NCBI GenBank assembly: GCA_016235255.1
Contig: JACRLM010000085.1
Location: forward strand, 1-64,000
DNA length: 64,000 bases
Reading direction: 5' to 3'
From: Nitrospinota bacterium
Lineage (GTDB): Bacteria; Nitrospinota_A; UBA7883; JACRLM01
The translations under genes were made by a program, and so were the position numbers. A model generated the notes under the pieces. It saw only the letters and a program-made list of their open reading frames with translations. It had not been told where the DNA came from and did no database searches. Positions 54,585 to 62,552 of the stretch are shown in pieces. Position 1 is the first letter of the stretch. Every line of letters begins with the position of its first letter.

Positions 54585-54794
54585 TTATCCGTTGAGCAAC
54601 GAAGCCACGGATATGTCCTCGTCAATACTTTCCCAATGTATGCCAATACCCCTTCCGATGAGCCTCCAGTCGCGCCGTTGCTCATCCGTGGCGTCCCGCA
54701 GCCTTGGAAACCACTCCATAGGAGCGCTTATTTCCCTGCCGTCCAGCAGACGGACATGGATCATGGCCGAATCGAACCTCACATCAGAAGCCAT
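54585..54794 (-). CDS. DUF2442-like small protein
   Basis: A 69-residue protein resembling the DUF2442 family (VRFDSAMIHVRLLDGREISA then a conserved WFPRL and the end WESIDEDISVASLL). DUF2442 genes occur next to toxin-antitoxin and DUF4160 genes, but the function is unknown. The start at ATG 54794 follows GGTGAAG and lies 4 bp after the HepT gene, so it may be a third member of this module. Confidence 0.7.
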   Translation of the reverse strand: MASDVRFDSAMIHVRLLDGREISAPMEWFPRLRDATDEQRRDWRLIGRGIGIHWESIDEDISVASLLNG

Positions 54795-54798
54795 GCCT

Positions 54799-55089
54799 TC
54801 ACCTGTTTTGAACAGTGTTCCAGACGATATCCATGTCAACTCCATCGTACTCATGGATAACGACATTCCGCATTGCGACCATCGCCCGCCATGGTATGGA
54901 TGCGAAGACCGTCCGTGTTTCTTCCGATACCCCGCTGGCAGCTTCTCCAATTATTTCCAAACGCCGCACAACCGCGTCCTGACATAGAGTGTCCAACCGG
55001 AACTGATCGTGTGATTTGCCCCGCACATATTCCAACGCCGTCCGGGCGGCGTTTAGCATGTCCAGCAAATACGCGTAATCACGCGGCAT
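54799..55089 (-). CDS. HepT-like RNase (module 3)
   Basis: A 96-residue HEPN protein of the HepT (DUF86) group. The RNase motif RX4H is present in MVAMRNVVIHEYDGVDMDIV. HepT toxins cut tRNA or rRNA. The gene overlaps its nucleotidyltransferase gene by 11 bp. Confidence 0.88.
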   Translation of the reverse strand: MPRDYAYLLDMLNAARTALEYVRGKSHDQFRLDTLCQDAVVRRLEIIGEAASGVSEETRTVFASIPWRAMVAMRNVVIHEYDGVDMDIVWNTVQNR

Positions 55090-55384
55090 AAAGCACCCGC
55101 GCCGTGGACAATATAGCCTGTCTGCGGATATGGTTTTTGCTCGACTTAAGCCCTTTACGGCTCGCAAGGTCAACCTTTCTTCCAAAAAGATCCTCAAGTT
55201 CATCCTGCATCGCCACAAAATCGAAAAATGTCCAGGAGGAACCTGTTCCGAAAGTCGCCAGTATGTCCACGTCGCTTTGCGGGCCAAAGTCACCTGAAAC
55301 GGACGAGCCGAATATCGCAAGTTCTTTAATATCCCGCCTTTTGCAAAACCCGCTTATTTGCGGCGTGAATAATTCAATGTTCAT
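55079..55384 (-). CDS. MntA-like nucleotidyltransferase (module 3)
   Basis: A 101-residue minimal nucleotidyltransferase: IFGSSVSGDFGPQSDVDILA. The Arg of the common GSxARG motif is replaced here, but GS and DxD remain. MntA enzymes AMPylate HepT to neutralise it. It precedes the HepT gene. Confidence 0.88.
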   Translation of the reverse strand: MNIELFTPQISGFCKRRDIKELAIFGSSVSGDFGPQSDVDILATFGTGSSWTFFDFVAMQDELEDLFGRKVDLASRKGLKSSKNHIRRQAILSTARVLYAA

Positions 55385-55430
55385 TATTCTTTCCCTCTGA
55401 AAATATATTTCTTACCACCCGATGGCTTAA

Positions 55431-55835
55431 TCATTTCTTTCCAGCCTTTCCCGATGATATCCGCAATACAATGCGCGCCTGCTCACGCAAATCACGGCGA
55501 ATAACATACGCCTCTTTAGCTGATTCCCTGTCCGCCGTTTCACCCGGATATCGTACATGAACCGAATACTCACCCAATCTGGACAGCATTGGCCGGAAAG
55601 GCTCCAGTCGCTCCCTGTCCGCGGTGACGAGATCAAGCAGGGCCGGAAGGTTGTGTGTCCGCCCGAATGGTATATTAGATATCTGCAATATTGCTTTCAG
55701 ATACTTTTCAGCGCACTGTTGGGCATGAAAGCAGGCTGCGTCATAATTAGGAGATTTTCTGGCGCGCAACTCCCTGCCAGCGGTGACAAAATCGCCTTCC
55801 GCTTTTTCAACCCACTCACGAACGAGCGGATTCAT
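55431..55835 (-). CDS. HEPN-domain protein (module 4)
   Basis: A 134-residue HEPN-domain protein (ACFHAQQCAEKYLKAILQIS then IPFGRTHNLPALLD and YSVHVRYPGE). Close in layout to the module 2 protein. It overlaps its nucleotidyltransferase gene by 20 bp and lies upstream of module 3. Confidence 0.85.
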   Translation of the reverse strand: MNPLVREWVEKAEGDFVTAGRELRARKSPNYDAACFHAQQCAEKYLKAILQISNIPFGRTHNLPALLDLVTADRERLEPFRPMLSRLGEYSVHVRYPGETADRESAKEAYVIRRDLREQARIVLRISSGKAGKK

Positions 55836-56142
55836 ACAGTATTTCCCCTTTCTCGACTATTTCACGCAGGAAGAAATCGTTCCATTTAAGCCGCGTATCC
55901 ATGTCCTCGGGAGTACGGACAAGTATCTCAACCGGGAAAACCGGATTGGTTTTCTCAAGTATTTCCGCAGCTTTGTTCATTCCCCGCCCCTTGAATGGCA
56001 TTATCACCAGCAGGTCAACGTCGGAATATTCGTCCGGCTTTCCATAAGCGTACGAACCGAAAAGTATAACTTTCATCGGATTGAACTGACGCGCAATTTC
56101 ATTTGACAGCGCCTTTATCTTTTCAAAATCAATCATGCCCAT
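55816..56142 (-). CDS. MNT-type nucleotidyltransferase (module 4)
   Basis: A 108-residue minimal nucleotidyltransferase with ILFGSYAYGKPDEYSDVDLL. It starts only 6 bp after the hemA stop and shares its GGAGGAG-rich upstream region, so it is probably translated from the hemA transcript. Confidence 0.88.
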   Translation of the reverse strand: MGMIDFEKIKALSNEIARQFNPMKVILFGSYAYGKPDEYSDVDLLVIMPFKGRGMNKAAEILEKTNPVFPVEILVRTPEDMDTRLKWNDFFLREIVEKGEILYESARS

Positions 56143-56148
56143 TCCCCC

Positions 56149-57420
56149 TCACTCCTCCTCCATCCCGAACAAATCCCTTGCGGTCTGGATGAATTTAGGC
56201 CCTTCCTCCGTCTCCGCCTTCTTCTTCAAATTCACCACAGGGGCGTGGAGCATCTTGTTCATCATCGCGGCGGTCATCTTCTCTATCGTCTCCCGGTCCT
56301 TTTCCGAAAGGCTGGTAAGCCTTCCCAGCGTCTTCTCAAGCTCCTCGCGCCGTATCCGCTCCGCCTTCTCCCGGATCGCCGTGATGGTTGGCGCCACCTC
56401 CAGATGGTCGAGCCACACCAAGAATTGGGAGACCTCGCGGCGGATTATCTCCTCCGCCTTTTTGGCTTCCCGTTCCCGCTCGGCCATGTTGGACTCCACG
56501 ACGCTCTTCAGGTCGTCTATGTCGTAAACATAGCAGTTGTCTATCTCGTTGACCGCCGGCTCTATGTCCCTTGGCACCGCGATGTCTATGAAGAACATCG
56601 GCCTGTTGCCCCGTTCGCGTATCACCTTTTCCGCCAGTTCCTTTCGCACCACGAAGTGCGGCGCGCCGGTGGAGCTTATCACTATGTCGCACCGTTTCAA
56701 TTCTTCATGCAGGTCGTCAAACTTCACCGCCTCGCCGTTAAACCGGGTGGCAAGCTCCACGGCCCGCTCGTATGTGCGGTTGGACACCAGCACCGTCTCC
56801 ACCCCCTGCGCCACAAGGTGCTTGCAGGCAAGCTCTATCATCTCCCCGGCGCCGATGAGAAGCGCCGTCTTGTTGGAAAGCCCCCCGAATATCTTGCGCG
56901 CCAGTTCCACCGCCGCGTACGACACCGACACCGCGTTCTCCGCGATGGCCGTCTCCGTGCGCACGCGCTTGGCCACAGAGAAGCTGCGCTCGAACAGGTT
57001 GTTCAAAATCGTCCCTGTGGCGGAAATATCCCTGGCCGCCTTGTACGCGCTTTTCACCTGGCCGAGTATCTGCGGCTCCCCCACCACCATCGAGTCCAGC
57101 GACGAGGCCACCTTGAAAAGATGCTCCACCGCCTCTTCGAGCACGAAAAGGTATGTGGACCGGTCCAGTTCGTCCGGAGAAATCTCGTGATAGTCGCTCA
57201 AGAACTTTTTAAGCGACGCCACCCCTTTTTTGATGTCCGACACCCGGGCGTATATCTCCACCCGGTTGCAGGTGGAAAGCACCACACCCTCCAGCACGTC
57301 CGGGGTGCGGTCTTTTATAAGCTGGATGTTCTCGGCCAGCTTGTGGTCGGGAATGGACAGCTTCTCCCGCACCTCCACAGGCGCCGTGTTGTGGTTTAAT
57401 CCCAGTACGATAAGGTTCAT
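56149..57420 (-). CDS. hemA: Glutamyl-tRNA reductase
   Basis: Reduces glutamyl-tRNA to glutamate-1-semialdehyde, the first committed step of C5 haem synthesis. The catalytic Cys is in VLSTCNRVEIY, with LNHNTAPVEVREKL and the GEPQILGQVKSAY segment, the NADPH fold LLIGAGEMIELACK and a C-terminal dimerisation helix. 423 residues, normal. Its ATG overlaps the CcsA/HemX gene by 4 bp. Confidence 0.97.
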   Translation of the reverse strand: MNLIVLGLNHNTAPVEVREKLSIPDHKLAENIQLIKDRTPDVLEGVVLSTCNRVEIYARVSDIKKGVASLKKFLSDYHEISPDELDRSTYLFVLEEAVEHLFKVASSLDSMVVGEPQILGQVKSAYKAARDISATGTILNNLFERSFSVAKRVRTETAIAENAVSVSYAAVELARKIFGGLSNKTALLIGAGEMIELACKHLVAQGVETVLVSNRTYERAVELATRFNGEAVKFDDLHEELKRCDIVISSTGAPHFVVRKELAEKVIRERGNRPMFFIDIAVPRDIEPAVNEIDNCYVYDIDDLKSVVESNMAEREREAKKAEEIIRREVSQFLVWLDHLEVAPTITAIREKAERIRREELEKTLGRLTSLSEKDRETIEKMTAAMMNKMLHAPVVNLKKKAETEEGPKFIQTARDLFGMEEE

Positions 57421-58202
57421 CTGCTTCCTATGTGTATCAAAAGCGAGGTGACCACCACGCAGTAGCCCGCCACGCCTATAAGCGCCGCCCGCCGCCCGCG
57501 CCAGCCCATCGCCACCCTGCCCGCCAGCAGGGCGCCGTAAACGCCCCAGCCTGTAATCAATAGAATGGTGGACATGTTTATCACCATGTGGCCATAGCTC
57601 TGGTCGGCCCATACCCACGCCGCCAGCACGCCAACGGTCACCACGGGAAATCCGAACACTATGCCGATCCTGTTCGCGTCGTCCAGGGAATTGAGGGCTG
57701 GAAGGCGGTGATACCACCCGCCGAACTTCTTGTTCTTAAGCTGGCGCTCCTGGATAAGGTACATTATACCCGCCGCGAACACCAGCGAGAACGCCCCGAA
57801 CGCAAGGAACGAAAGAGCCCTGTGCATTGTCAGCCAGTAAGCCTTCACCGGAAACGCCGACTGGCTTTCCGGCGAGAATGAAAATGATATGAGCATCAGG
57901 AAAAACCCGATGGGCGCCATGAACGCCCCCAGCGGCGCCATCCGGAAATACCCTTCCGCCACAAGGAACGCCGCGAACACCGTCCACGCCAGAAAAAGGC
58001 AATACTCGAACGCGTTGGTGTATGGCCCATGCCCCGTCGCCATGGAGCGCTGGATCAATCCGGCGGTCTCCACCGCGAAGCCGAGCGCAATCATGACCGT
58101 GGCCATTATGAAAAGCGCCCTGTTGCGCAATCCCAGGTGCAGAAGGTATTTGACCATCCCCAGGAAATAAAGGAACGTGGCCAGCACGAAAAGCGCCGTC
58201 AT
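57417..58202 (-). CDS. CcsA/HemX-type membrane protein
   Basis: A 261-residue membrane protein with eight predicted helices of the CcsA/CcmF/HemX superfamily. The WWD-like segment reads AWVWADQSYGHMVINMSTIL, less canonical than the haem-handling WWD motif of CcsA. HemX homologs control the level of glutamyl-tRNA reductase; CcsA ones are haem lyase subunits. Direct coupling to hemA favours the HemX role. Confidence 0.85.
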   Translation of the reverse strand: MTALFVLATFLYFLGMVKYLLHLGLRNRALFIMATVMIALGFAVETAGLIQRSMATGHGPYTNAFEYCLFLAWTVFAAFLVAEGYFRMAPLGAFMAPIGFFLMLISFSFSPESQSAFPVKAYWLTMHRALSFLAFGAFSLVFAAGIMYLIQERQLKNKKFGGWYHRLPALNSLDDANRIGIVFGFPVVTVGVLAAWVWADQSYGHMVINMSTILLITGWGVYGALLAGRVAMGWRGRRAALIGVAGYCVVVTSLLIHIGSR

Positions 58203-58828
58203 GGAATGATCTCCTCCACAAGCTTCTCCGCCCCCGCAATGTCCCCGCTTTTTATTTTTTCCAGAAGGTCCGAATCGGCCAGCTTGTTGAACAATGCCTC
58301 GCGGCCCGCCTGGTCCGGCACTTTTTCCAGAAGGGCCGCACGGGCCTTGCCCATCATCTCAAGATATACGGCCCATTCCTCGCCAAATTCCTTTTCAAGG
58401 GCCATCCGCACCCTTTTGGCCACAGCCGGGCTTTTGCCGGAGGTGGAGGTGGCGATCAAAAGGTCCCCGCGTTTGACCAGCGACGGCACTATGAACGTGC
58501 AAAGCTCCGGCTGGTCCACAACGTTCACCGGGATGTTGCGTTTTTTAGACTCCTCGTAAACGGAGCGGTTCACCGCCGCGTCGTCCGTGGCGGCGATCAC
58601 CAGCGCCGCGCCTTCAAGATACTTCGGCTCGAACGCTCCGGGTATATGCTCAACATTGCCGGATTTCACCATCTCCTCCGTCCAGCCGAAAACTTTCGGC
58701 GACACCATCCGCACCTTCGCCCCGCATTCGAGCAGCGACTTGGCCTTGCGCCCGGCCACGCTCCCACCCCCGACGAGCAGGCATGTCCTGCCTTCAAGGT
58801 CGAGAAACACAGGGTAATAGCGGCTCAT
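58199..58828 (-). CDS. Precorrin-2 dehydrogenase/sirohydrochlorin ferrochelatase-like (SirC/CysG-N)
   Basis: A 209-residue protein of the Met8/CysG N-terminal type, which oxidises precorrin-2 with NAD. The NAD-binding fold begins with CLLVGGGSVAGRKAKSLLEC, followed by STSGKSPAVAKRVR. Length fits a single-domain SirC. It provides the sirohaem or alternative haem branch. Overlaps NrdR and HemX genes by 4 bp on each side. Confidence 0.93.
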   Translation of the reverse strand: MSRYYPVFLDLEGRTCLLVGGGSVAGRKAKSLLECGAKVRMVSPKVFGWTEEMVKSGNVEHIPGAFEPKYLEGAALVIAATDDAAVNRSVYEESKKRNIPVNVVDQPELCTFIVPSLVKRGDLLIATSTSGKSPAVAKRVRMALEKEFGEEWAVYLEMMGKARAALLEKVPDQAGREALFNKLADSDLLEKIKSGDIAGAEKLVEEIIP

Positions 58829-59283
58829 TTTCCGTTCTTTATAAGGTGGTTTAGCTCCTCGACGAACTGCCTTATGTCCCGAAACTCCCTGTACACCGAC
58901 GCGAAGCGGACATACGCCACATCGTCGAGCTTTTGCAGTCCTTTCATCACCGCCTCGCCTATGAAACTGGCCGGTAATTCCTTTTCTCCGGAGGCCAGCG
59001 CCGCCCGCGCCACCTCTTCGACAAGCTCCTCCCTGTCCTCCGCGGCCACGGGGCGTTTGTGGCAGGCCTTTTCTATCCCGCGTAATATTTTCTCGCGGGA
59101 GAACGGCTGCCTGGCTCCGTTCTTTTTCACCACCAGCGGCAGGGTCTCCTCTATCCGCTCGTATGTGGTGAACCGCCGCTCGCACGCCACGCACTCCCGC
59201 CGCCTGCGGATCATGTCCCCCTCCTTGGTCAGGCGGGAGTCTATCACCTTGTTCTCCAGGTCTCCGCAGGAGGGGCATTTCAT
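58825..59283 (-). CDS. nrdR: Transcriptional repressor NrdR
   Basis: A 152-residue regulator of ribonucleotide reductase genes. It has an N-terminal zinc ribbon (MKCPSCGDLENKVIDSR and CVACERRFTTYERIE) and an ATP-cone (KNGARQPFSREKILRGIEKA). It is encoded 12 bp after glyA, a frequent gene order. No nrd genes lie in the window. Confidence 0.95.
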   Translation of the reverse strand: MKCPSCGDLENKVIDSRLTKEGDMIRRRRECVACERRFTTYERIEETLPLVVKKNGARQPFSREKILRGIEKACHKRPVAAEDREELVEEVARAALASGEKELPASFIGEAVMKGLQKLDDVAYVRFASVYREFRDIRQFVEELNHLIKNGK

Positions 59284-59295
59284 GGCGCCACCTTG

Positions 59296-60558
59296 TCAGT
59301 GACGGTTCTTGTAAAGCGGAAACCTCTCGCAAAGCTGGCGGACCCGCCCTTTTATGGCGGCAAGCCTGGCCTCGTCCTCAAGGTTGTCCAACGCTTCCAC
59401 TATCCAGTCTCCGACAAGATCCATCTCCGTCTCTTTCAGGCCGCGTGTGGTGATGGCGGGGGTGCCGATCCGCACCCCGGATGTCACCATCGGCTTTTCC
59501 GGGTCGAACGGGATGGCGTTCTTGTTGACGGTGATGCCTGCCTTCTCAAGCCCCACTTCCGCCGCCTTGCCGGTCACCTTTTTGTTCCGAAGGTCCACGA
59601 GCATCAGGTGATTGTCCGACCCGCCGGAGACGAGCCGCAGCCCCCCGGCGATAAGCTTTTCGGCCAGCCGTTTGCAATTTTTCACTATCTGGCGCTGGTA
59701 ATCCTTGAATTCGTCCTCCATCGCCTCTTTTAACGCCACGGCCTTGGCGGCGATCACGTGCATAAGCGGCCCCCCCTGGATTCCGGGGAACACAGACCTG
59801 TTCAGGTCCGCCGCCCACTTCTCCTTGCACAGCACCATCCCCGAACGCGGCCCGCGAAGGGTCTTGTGGGTGGTGGTGGTGACAAAATCGGCGTATGGCA
59901 CCGGCGATGGATGCACTCCGGCGGCGACAAGGCCTGCGATATGCGCCATGTCCACCATGAACACCGCCCCCACCTCGTCGCATATCTGGCGGAACGGCTC
60001 CCACGGTATCTCGCGCGGATAGGCCGAGGCGCCCGCGATGATAAGTTTGGGCTTGTTGGCTTTGGCCAGAGCGCGCAGTTCGTCGAAATCTATCGTCTCC
60101 GTGTCCTTGCGCACGTTGTACGGCACCACTTTGAACCACTTTCCCGAAATCGAAAGAGGGTGCCCGTGGGTGAGATGCCCCCCGTGGGCCAGGTTTAATC
60201 CCATGATCGTGTCGCCGGGATTCAACACCGCGAAAAACACCGACTGGTTGGCCTGGGATCCGGAATGGGGCTGCACGTTGGCGTGATCGGCGCCGAAAAG
60301 CGACTTGGCCCGGTCTATGGCCAGTTGCTCCACCAGGTCCACTTTCCCGCATCCGCCGTAATAGCGCTTGCCGGGGTAGCCTTCGGCGTATTTATTGGTC
60401 ATCACGGACCCTTGCGCCTCGAGCACCGCCTCGCTGACGAAGTTTTCCGATGCGATCAGTTCGAGCGTATAAAACTCCCTGTCCTCCTCGCCGTGGACGG
60501 CGTCCCACACTTCTGGGTCCTGGGTCTTCAGGGCGGACTCGCGGGTATCAGTGGTCAT
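59296..60558 (-). CDS. glyA: Serine hydroxymethyltransferase
   Basis: PLP enzyme interconverting serine and glycine with tetrahydrofolate. Key segments are [18 protein letters not shown] at the start, the PLP-lysine region [15 protein letters not shown] and the [12 protein letters not shown] segment. 420 residues, normal. Its ATG overlaps the rpiB stop by 4 bp. Confidence 0.97.
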   Translation of the reverse strand: MTTDTRESALKTQDPEVWDAVHGEEDREFYTLELIASENFVSEAVLEAQGSVMTNKYAEGYPGKRYYGGCGKVDLVEQLAIDRAKSLFGADHANVQPHSGSQANQSVFFAVLNPGDTIMGLNLAHGGHLTHGHPLSISGKWFKVVPYNVRKDTETIDFDELRALAKANKPKLIIAGASAYPREIPWEPFRQICDEVGAVFMVDMAHIAGLVAAGVHPSPVPYADFVTTTTHKTLRGPRSGMVLCKEKWAADLNRSVFPGIQGGPLMHVIAAKAVALKEAMEDEFKDYQRQIVKNCKRLAEKLIAGGLRLVSGGSDNHLMLVDLRNKKVTGKAAEVGLEKAGITVNKNAIPFDPEKPMVTSGVRIGTPAITTRGLKETEMDLVGDWIVEALDNLEDEARLAAIKGRVRQLCERFPLYKNRH

Positions 60559-61028
60559 TTTTCTTTCTCCCGGTTGTTCTGTTCAAGTTCGGTGATCTTC
60601 TGGAGCCTGCGCTCGTGCCTTCCTCCCTCGTAAGGGGTGGTAAGCCAGGTCTCCACAATGTCAAAGGCGGTGGAAAGCCCCGTGGTGCGCCCGCCGATCA
60701 CCAGTATGTTGGAGTTGTTGTGCAGCCTGCTCATCCGGGCGGTGTAGTTGTCATACACTAAAGACGCCCGCACACCGGGGAACTTGTTGGCGGTGATGGA
60801 CATGCCTATGCCCGTGCCGCACAGGAGTATCCCCCGGTCAAACTCCCCGCCGCTCACGGCGCCGGCCACCTTCATACCGTAGTCCGGGTAGTCCACGGAG
60901 GTGGCGTCGTGCACCCCCACGTCCACCGGCTCGTAGCCGAGCTGTTTTAGATGGGCCACGATGTCCCGTTTGAGGTCGAACGCGGCGTGGTCGGACGCAA
61001 TGACGATTTTCTTTGCCTTATCTTCCAA
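60555..61028 (-). CDS. rpiB: Ribose-5-phosphate isomerase B
   Basis: Interconverts ribose-5-phosphate and ribulose-5-phosphate. It shows [17 protein letters not shown], the catalytic Cys segment [17 protein letters not shown], and the C-terminal [13 protein letters not shown] segment. The start is a TTG at 61028, preceded by CGGTGA. It is the first gene of the haem-related operon. Confidence 0.95.
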   Translation of the reverse strand: MEDKAKKIVIASDHAAFDLKRDIVAHLKQLGYEPVDVGVHDATSVDYPDYGMKVAGAVSGGEFDRGILLCGTGIGMSITANKFPGVRASLVYDNYTARMSRLHNNSNILVIGGRTTGLSTAFDIVETWLTTPYEGGRHERRLQKITELEQNNREKEK

Positions 61029-61067
61029 TGTTTCACCGGAAATAATGTTAATTCAATCGAATTTACT

Positions 61068-61097
61068 ATTATATTAAAGCTTTGGCGCGGGTGTCAA
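61068..61097 (-). promoter_or_regulatory. Near-consensus sigma-70 promoter of the rpiB-hemA operon
   Basis: On the minus strand a perfect TTGACA (61097-61092) and a perfect TATAAT (61073-61068) are 18 bp apart. The transcript starts near 61061 with a 33-base leader to rpiB. It is the strongest promoter match I see in the window. Confidence 0.8.
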
Positions 61098-61130
61098 AAA
61101 GAGCGTGTGCGTCCCAGGGTGCGCGAGGCC

Positions 61131-61520
61131 CTACCAGATCACTTTGGCCCCATATTCCCGGAACATAGGATCGCTGGTGACCACGGGGCAATTGGTAATG
61201 ATGGATTGCGCGATCAACATGCGGTCAAATGGATCGCGATGCGGGCCTGGCAATGCGCCTGCCGCAACGCCGTGCTCGACGGTGACGCCAAGTTCTAAAA
61301 AGCGGGCCTGGCGCAGGTAATACGATAGTTTTTGCGGCACGTCGCCTGCCTCGGGCAGTTTGCCCAGCCGGGCTTTGGTGGAGATTTCCCACGCCGAAGC
61401 GGCGCTCACCCAGATCACATGATCGGGATCGGCAATGGCGCCATGGGCTTTTTTTGAGAGCCGCTCGTCGCCGAACAGCCACCAGAGCAGGGCATGAGTG
61501 TCGAGTATAAGTCCGTTCAC
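61131..61520 (-). CDS. VapC-type PIN toxin
   Basis: A 129-residue PIN-domain ribonuclease with the acidic residues in LILDTHALLWWL, the Glu in AWEISTKARLG, and the Asp cluster in RDPFDRMLIAQS and PVVTSDPMF. The GTG start at 61520 overlaps the antitoxin stop by 4 bp. Confidence 0.9.
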   Translation of the reverse strand: MNGLILDTHALLWWLFGDERLSKKAHGAIADPDHVIWVSAASAWEISTKARLGKLPEAGDVPQKLSYYLRQARFLELGVTVEHGVAAGALPGPHRDPFDRMLIAQSIITNCPVVTSDPMFREYGAKVIW

Positions 61521-61741
61521 CGCTCCCAAGCCTTCAACTCCTTCTCCGGGAGCGGTTCGAAGAATTTGCCCGTGACCCTTCCTTTCGCCAGGCCGGACCG
61601 GCGCGGCTCGGGTTTTTCCAGAGGCGTCAGGCGCGCCACCGGCTTGCCCGACCTTGCGATAATGATCTCTTCTCCCGCCGAAGCGGCGTTCACCAGCTTT
61701 GAAAGATGAGTCTTGGCTTCGTGCAGATTCACCGACCGCAT
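61517..61741 (-). CDS. Phd/YefM-type antitoxin
   Basis: A 74-residue antitoxin with the Phd/YefM DNA-binding fold (VNLHEAKTHLSKLVNAASAG then EEIIIARSGKPVARLTPL). It pairs with the VapC-type PIN toxin and probably represses its own operon. A GGGGGAG ribosome site precedes the ATG at 61741. Confidence 0.88.
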   Translation of the reverse strand: MRSVNLHEAKTHLSKLVNAASAGEEIIIARSGKPVARLTPLEKPEPRRSGLAKGRVTGKFFEPLPEKELKAWER

Positions 61742-61857
61742 GACGATTCTCCCCCGTTAAACCAACTTGATGGACTTAGTTTACTATATGGGATGTTTTC
61801 CGTAAAGAAGGGCTCTCCTCCTGGCCGCTGTGTGATGGGGCGTTTGTTGAAAGCCGC

Positions 61858-62202
61858 TTACCCTCCATCCGGTCTTGCGCCCGCCAGGCCCAGTTGGACT
61901 TGCACCGCCCGCTCCACGCCGAGCATCCCGTCCGTGTCCAGCCGTCCTATACGGGTCTTTAACCGTGCTTTGCTAACGGTGGCTATCTGGTCACCCATAG
62001 CTTTGCGAGTTTCGCCGTTGAGGGTCACATACGCCTCGCATGGATAAAGGCGGTCTGTCTTGCTGGTAAGGGGGATCACCTGGACACGGTTCAACGCTTT
62101 GTTTGAAGCGTCGTTGCTGATGATGACGGCGGGGCGGGTCTTGCGGATCTCCCCGCCAATGGATGGATCAAAGTCCACCCACCAGACCTCACCGCGTTTC
62201 AT
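61858..62202 (-). CDS. MazF/PemK-type toxin
   Basis: A 114-residue endoribonuclease toxin with the MazF features [31 protein letters not shown] and VIPLTSK. It cleaves mRNA at short sequences. The gene overlaps its antitoxin by 14 bp. Confidence 0.93.
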   Translation of the reverse strand: MKRGEVWWVDFDPSIGGEIRKTRPAVIISNDASNKALNRVQVIPLTSKTDRLYPCEAYVTLNGETRKAMGDQIATVSKARLKTRIGRLDTDGMLGVERAVQVQLGLAGARPDGG

Positions 62203-62419
62203 CTTTCACATCTTCGACAAGCCCCTCGCTCCATTCCAGCGCCTCTTTTTCGCGCTCTTCGTCGGCGGCCATGCGGCGATACGCCGCGTCGAGATTTTCG
62301 CGGACAACGTGCGGGCGGGCCAAATCCTCCAGAAACCGGCTGACCCGGCGGTGGCCGATTACCTTATGCAGCCCCTCGTAAACCTTTTCGTCCACGGTGA
62401 TGGTAAGTTTTTTTCTCAT
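62189..62419 (-). CDS. Ribbon-helix-helix antitoxin of MazF-type toxin
   Basis: A 76-residue protein with a ribbon-helix-helix N-terminus ([19 protein letters not shown] then [16 protein letters not shown]) and a helical acidic C-terminus, fitting an antitoxin to the MazF-type protein that follows it. Confidence 0.85.
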   Translation of the reverse strand: MRKKLTITVDEKVYEGLHKVIGHRRVSRFLEDLARPHVVRENLDAAYRRMAADEEREKEALEWSEGLVEDVKDETR

Positions 62420-62552
62420 GACTCAGACCTTCCTGTACGTATTCTACACGTATTGAATAAACTTGCGCATAAAACAATATTGTCCCCCCTTTGACTTACC
62501 ACTCCCCCAGTCCATACAATACCGGAAACTGACAAGGGGCTTTATAAAGCGC

